A stretch of DNA of 6,746 nt from Rhodospirillales bacterium. Lineage in GTDB: Bacteria > Pseudomonadota > Alphaproteobacteria > Rhodospirillales > Casp-alpha2. The notes below the pieces were generated by a model. It did not search any database, had not been told where the DNA came from, and was given only the letters and a program-made list of their open reading frames with translations. The stretch is from positions 1 to 6,746 of the forward strand of contig JANRAT010000119.1 of NCBI GenBank assembly GCA_030727885.1, read 5' to 3'. Position numbers and translations under genes: made by a program. Positions 6,103 through 6,746 of this stretch are shown here, piece by piece (the stretch's first letter is position 1; every line of letters starts with the position of its first letter).

Positions 6103-6746
6103 ATGAGCGGCGGAACCTCTAAATTTCAATCAAACAGCCAGATCGTGAACTGGATCGAGCATCGTTTGCCGATCTTCTCGTTCATGGACGCGCAGTTAAA
6201 TCAATACCCGACACCGAAAAACCTTAACTATTTCTGGAACTTCGGTTCACTTGCAGGGATTGTGCTGGTGATCATGATTGTTTCCGGCATTACGCTGGCC
6301 ATGAGCTACACCGCGCATACCTCACTGGCATTTACGTCGGTCGAGCGGATCATGCGTGATGTCAACTTTGGCTGGCTGCTCCGTTACATTCACATGAACG
6401 GCGCCAGCATGTTCTTTATCGTCGTCTACATCCACGTTTTCCGTGGCATGTATTACGGATCCTACAAAGCCCCCCGTGAAATCCTCTGGATCATCGGCAT
6501 TTTCATCCTGCTGGCGATGATGGCGACTGCGTTTATGGGTTATGTGCTGCCATGGGGCCAAATGAGCTTCTGGGGCGCCACCGTGATCACAAACCTGTTC
6601 TCGGCTATTCCGATTGTTGGCGAGCCGATCGTACAACTGTTGTGGGGCGGCTTCGTCGTCGACAATCCGACGCTTAACCGTTTCTATTCGCTGCACTACC
6701 TGCTGCCGTTCGTCATCGTTGGCCTGGTGTTCCTGCACCTTTGGGC
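6103..6746 (+). CDS. petB: Cytochrome b subunit of cytochrome bc1 (3' end outside window)
   Basis: This is the membrane core of the bc1 complex, carrying two b hemes and the quinol-oxidising and quinone-reducing sites. The frame stays open to the window edge, giving 214 codons of an expected 400 or more. Heme ligands are visible as two His pairs: His97 and His111 ([21 protein letters not shown]) and His198 and His212 ([14 protein letters not shown]), matching the Rhodobacter numbering exactly. Other landmarks are the N-terminal [12 protein letters not shown], the [15 protein letters not shown] segment near the Qo site (145-159) and the loop [13 protein letters not shown] (182-194). At least four transmembrane helices are present. 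A minus-strand open frame over 6322-6738 is a shadow. Alternative names for this gene are fbcB and cytB. Confidence 0.97.
   Translation, partial: MSGGTSKFQSNSQIVNWIEHRLPIFSFMDAQLNQYPTPKNLNYFWNFGSLAGIVLVIMIVSGITLAMSYTAHTSLAFTSVERIMRDVNFGWLLRYIHMNGASMFFIVVYIHVFRGMYYGSYKAPREILWIIGIFILLAMMATAFMGYVLPWGQMSFWGATVITNLFSAIPIVGEPIVQLLWGGFVVDNPTLNRFYSLHYLLPFVIVGLVFLHLW

Noticed and set aside
6322..6738. A 138-residue minus-strand open frame rich in His, Gln and Asp
   Set aside because: It is the antisense of cytochrome b, whose heme-ligand His pairs and membrane helices are unmistakable on the plus strand.

Overview
This window looks like the chromosome of an alphaproteobacterium, possibly of a Rhodospirillales-like lineage; that placement is inferred from protein style and gene order, not from a search. 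Ten genes are visible: eight look functional (two of them cut by the window edges) and two small ones appear broken by frameshifts. I see no phage, transposon, CRISPR array, tRNA or rRNA.

Left block, plus strand (1-2033): the 3' part of cca (tRNA CCA-adding enzyme), a cytoplasmic SGNH/GDSL hydrolase and a small DUF3253-type protein. They are chained by stop/start overlaps of 4 and 8 nt and are almost certainly translated as one operon.

Middle block, minus strand (2011-5223), in transcription order: trmL (tRNA wobble 2'-O-methyltransferase), hemF (oxygen-dependent coproporphyrinogen III oxidase), a small PLDc_N-type membrane protein gene, prpF (aconitate-type isomerase family) and a small PilZ-domain gene. 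The PilZ gene converges on the left block, and the two 3' ends overlap by 23 bp. The two small genes are each split over two reading frames. For PilZ, a conserved N-terminus carrying the RxxxR motif lies one frame away from the rest of the domain. For the PLDc_N protein, a well-placed ribosome binding site and ATG open a frame that stops just before the second membrane segment, which continues in another frame. Simple longest-ORF calling hides both and gives misleading N-termini.

Right block, plus strand (5520-6746): petA (Rieske iron-sulfur protein) and the first 214 codons of petB (cytochrome b) of the cytochrome bc1 complex; the rest of the operon, presumably including cytochrome c1, lies beyond the window. 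About 300 bp separate petA from the divergent trmL-hemF genes. This spacer holds a plausible sigma70-type promoter, a UUCG-capped hairpin in the petA leader and a short palindrome near trmL.

Functionally the window is housekeeping: tRNA maturation and modification (cca, trmL), aerobic heme synthesis (hemF) and aerobic respiration (petAB). I found no convincing novel multi-gene system. The points most worth checking are the two frameshifted small genes, the prpF without a visible propionate pathway, and the tightly overlapping cca/SGNH/DUF3253 operon.
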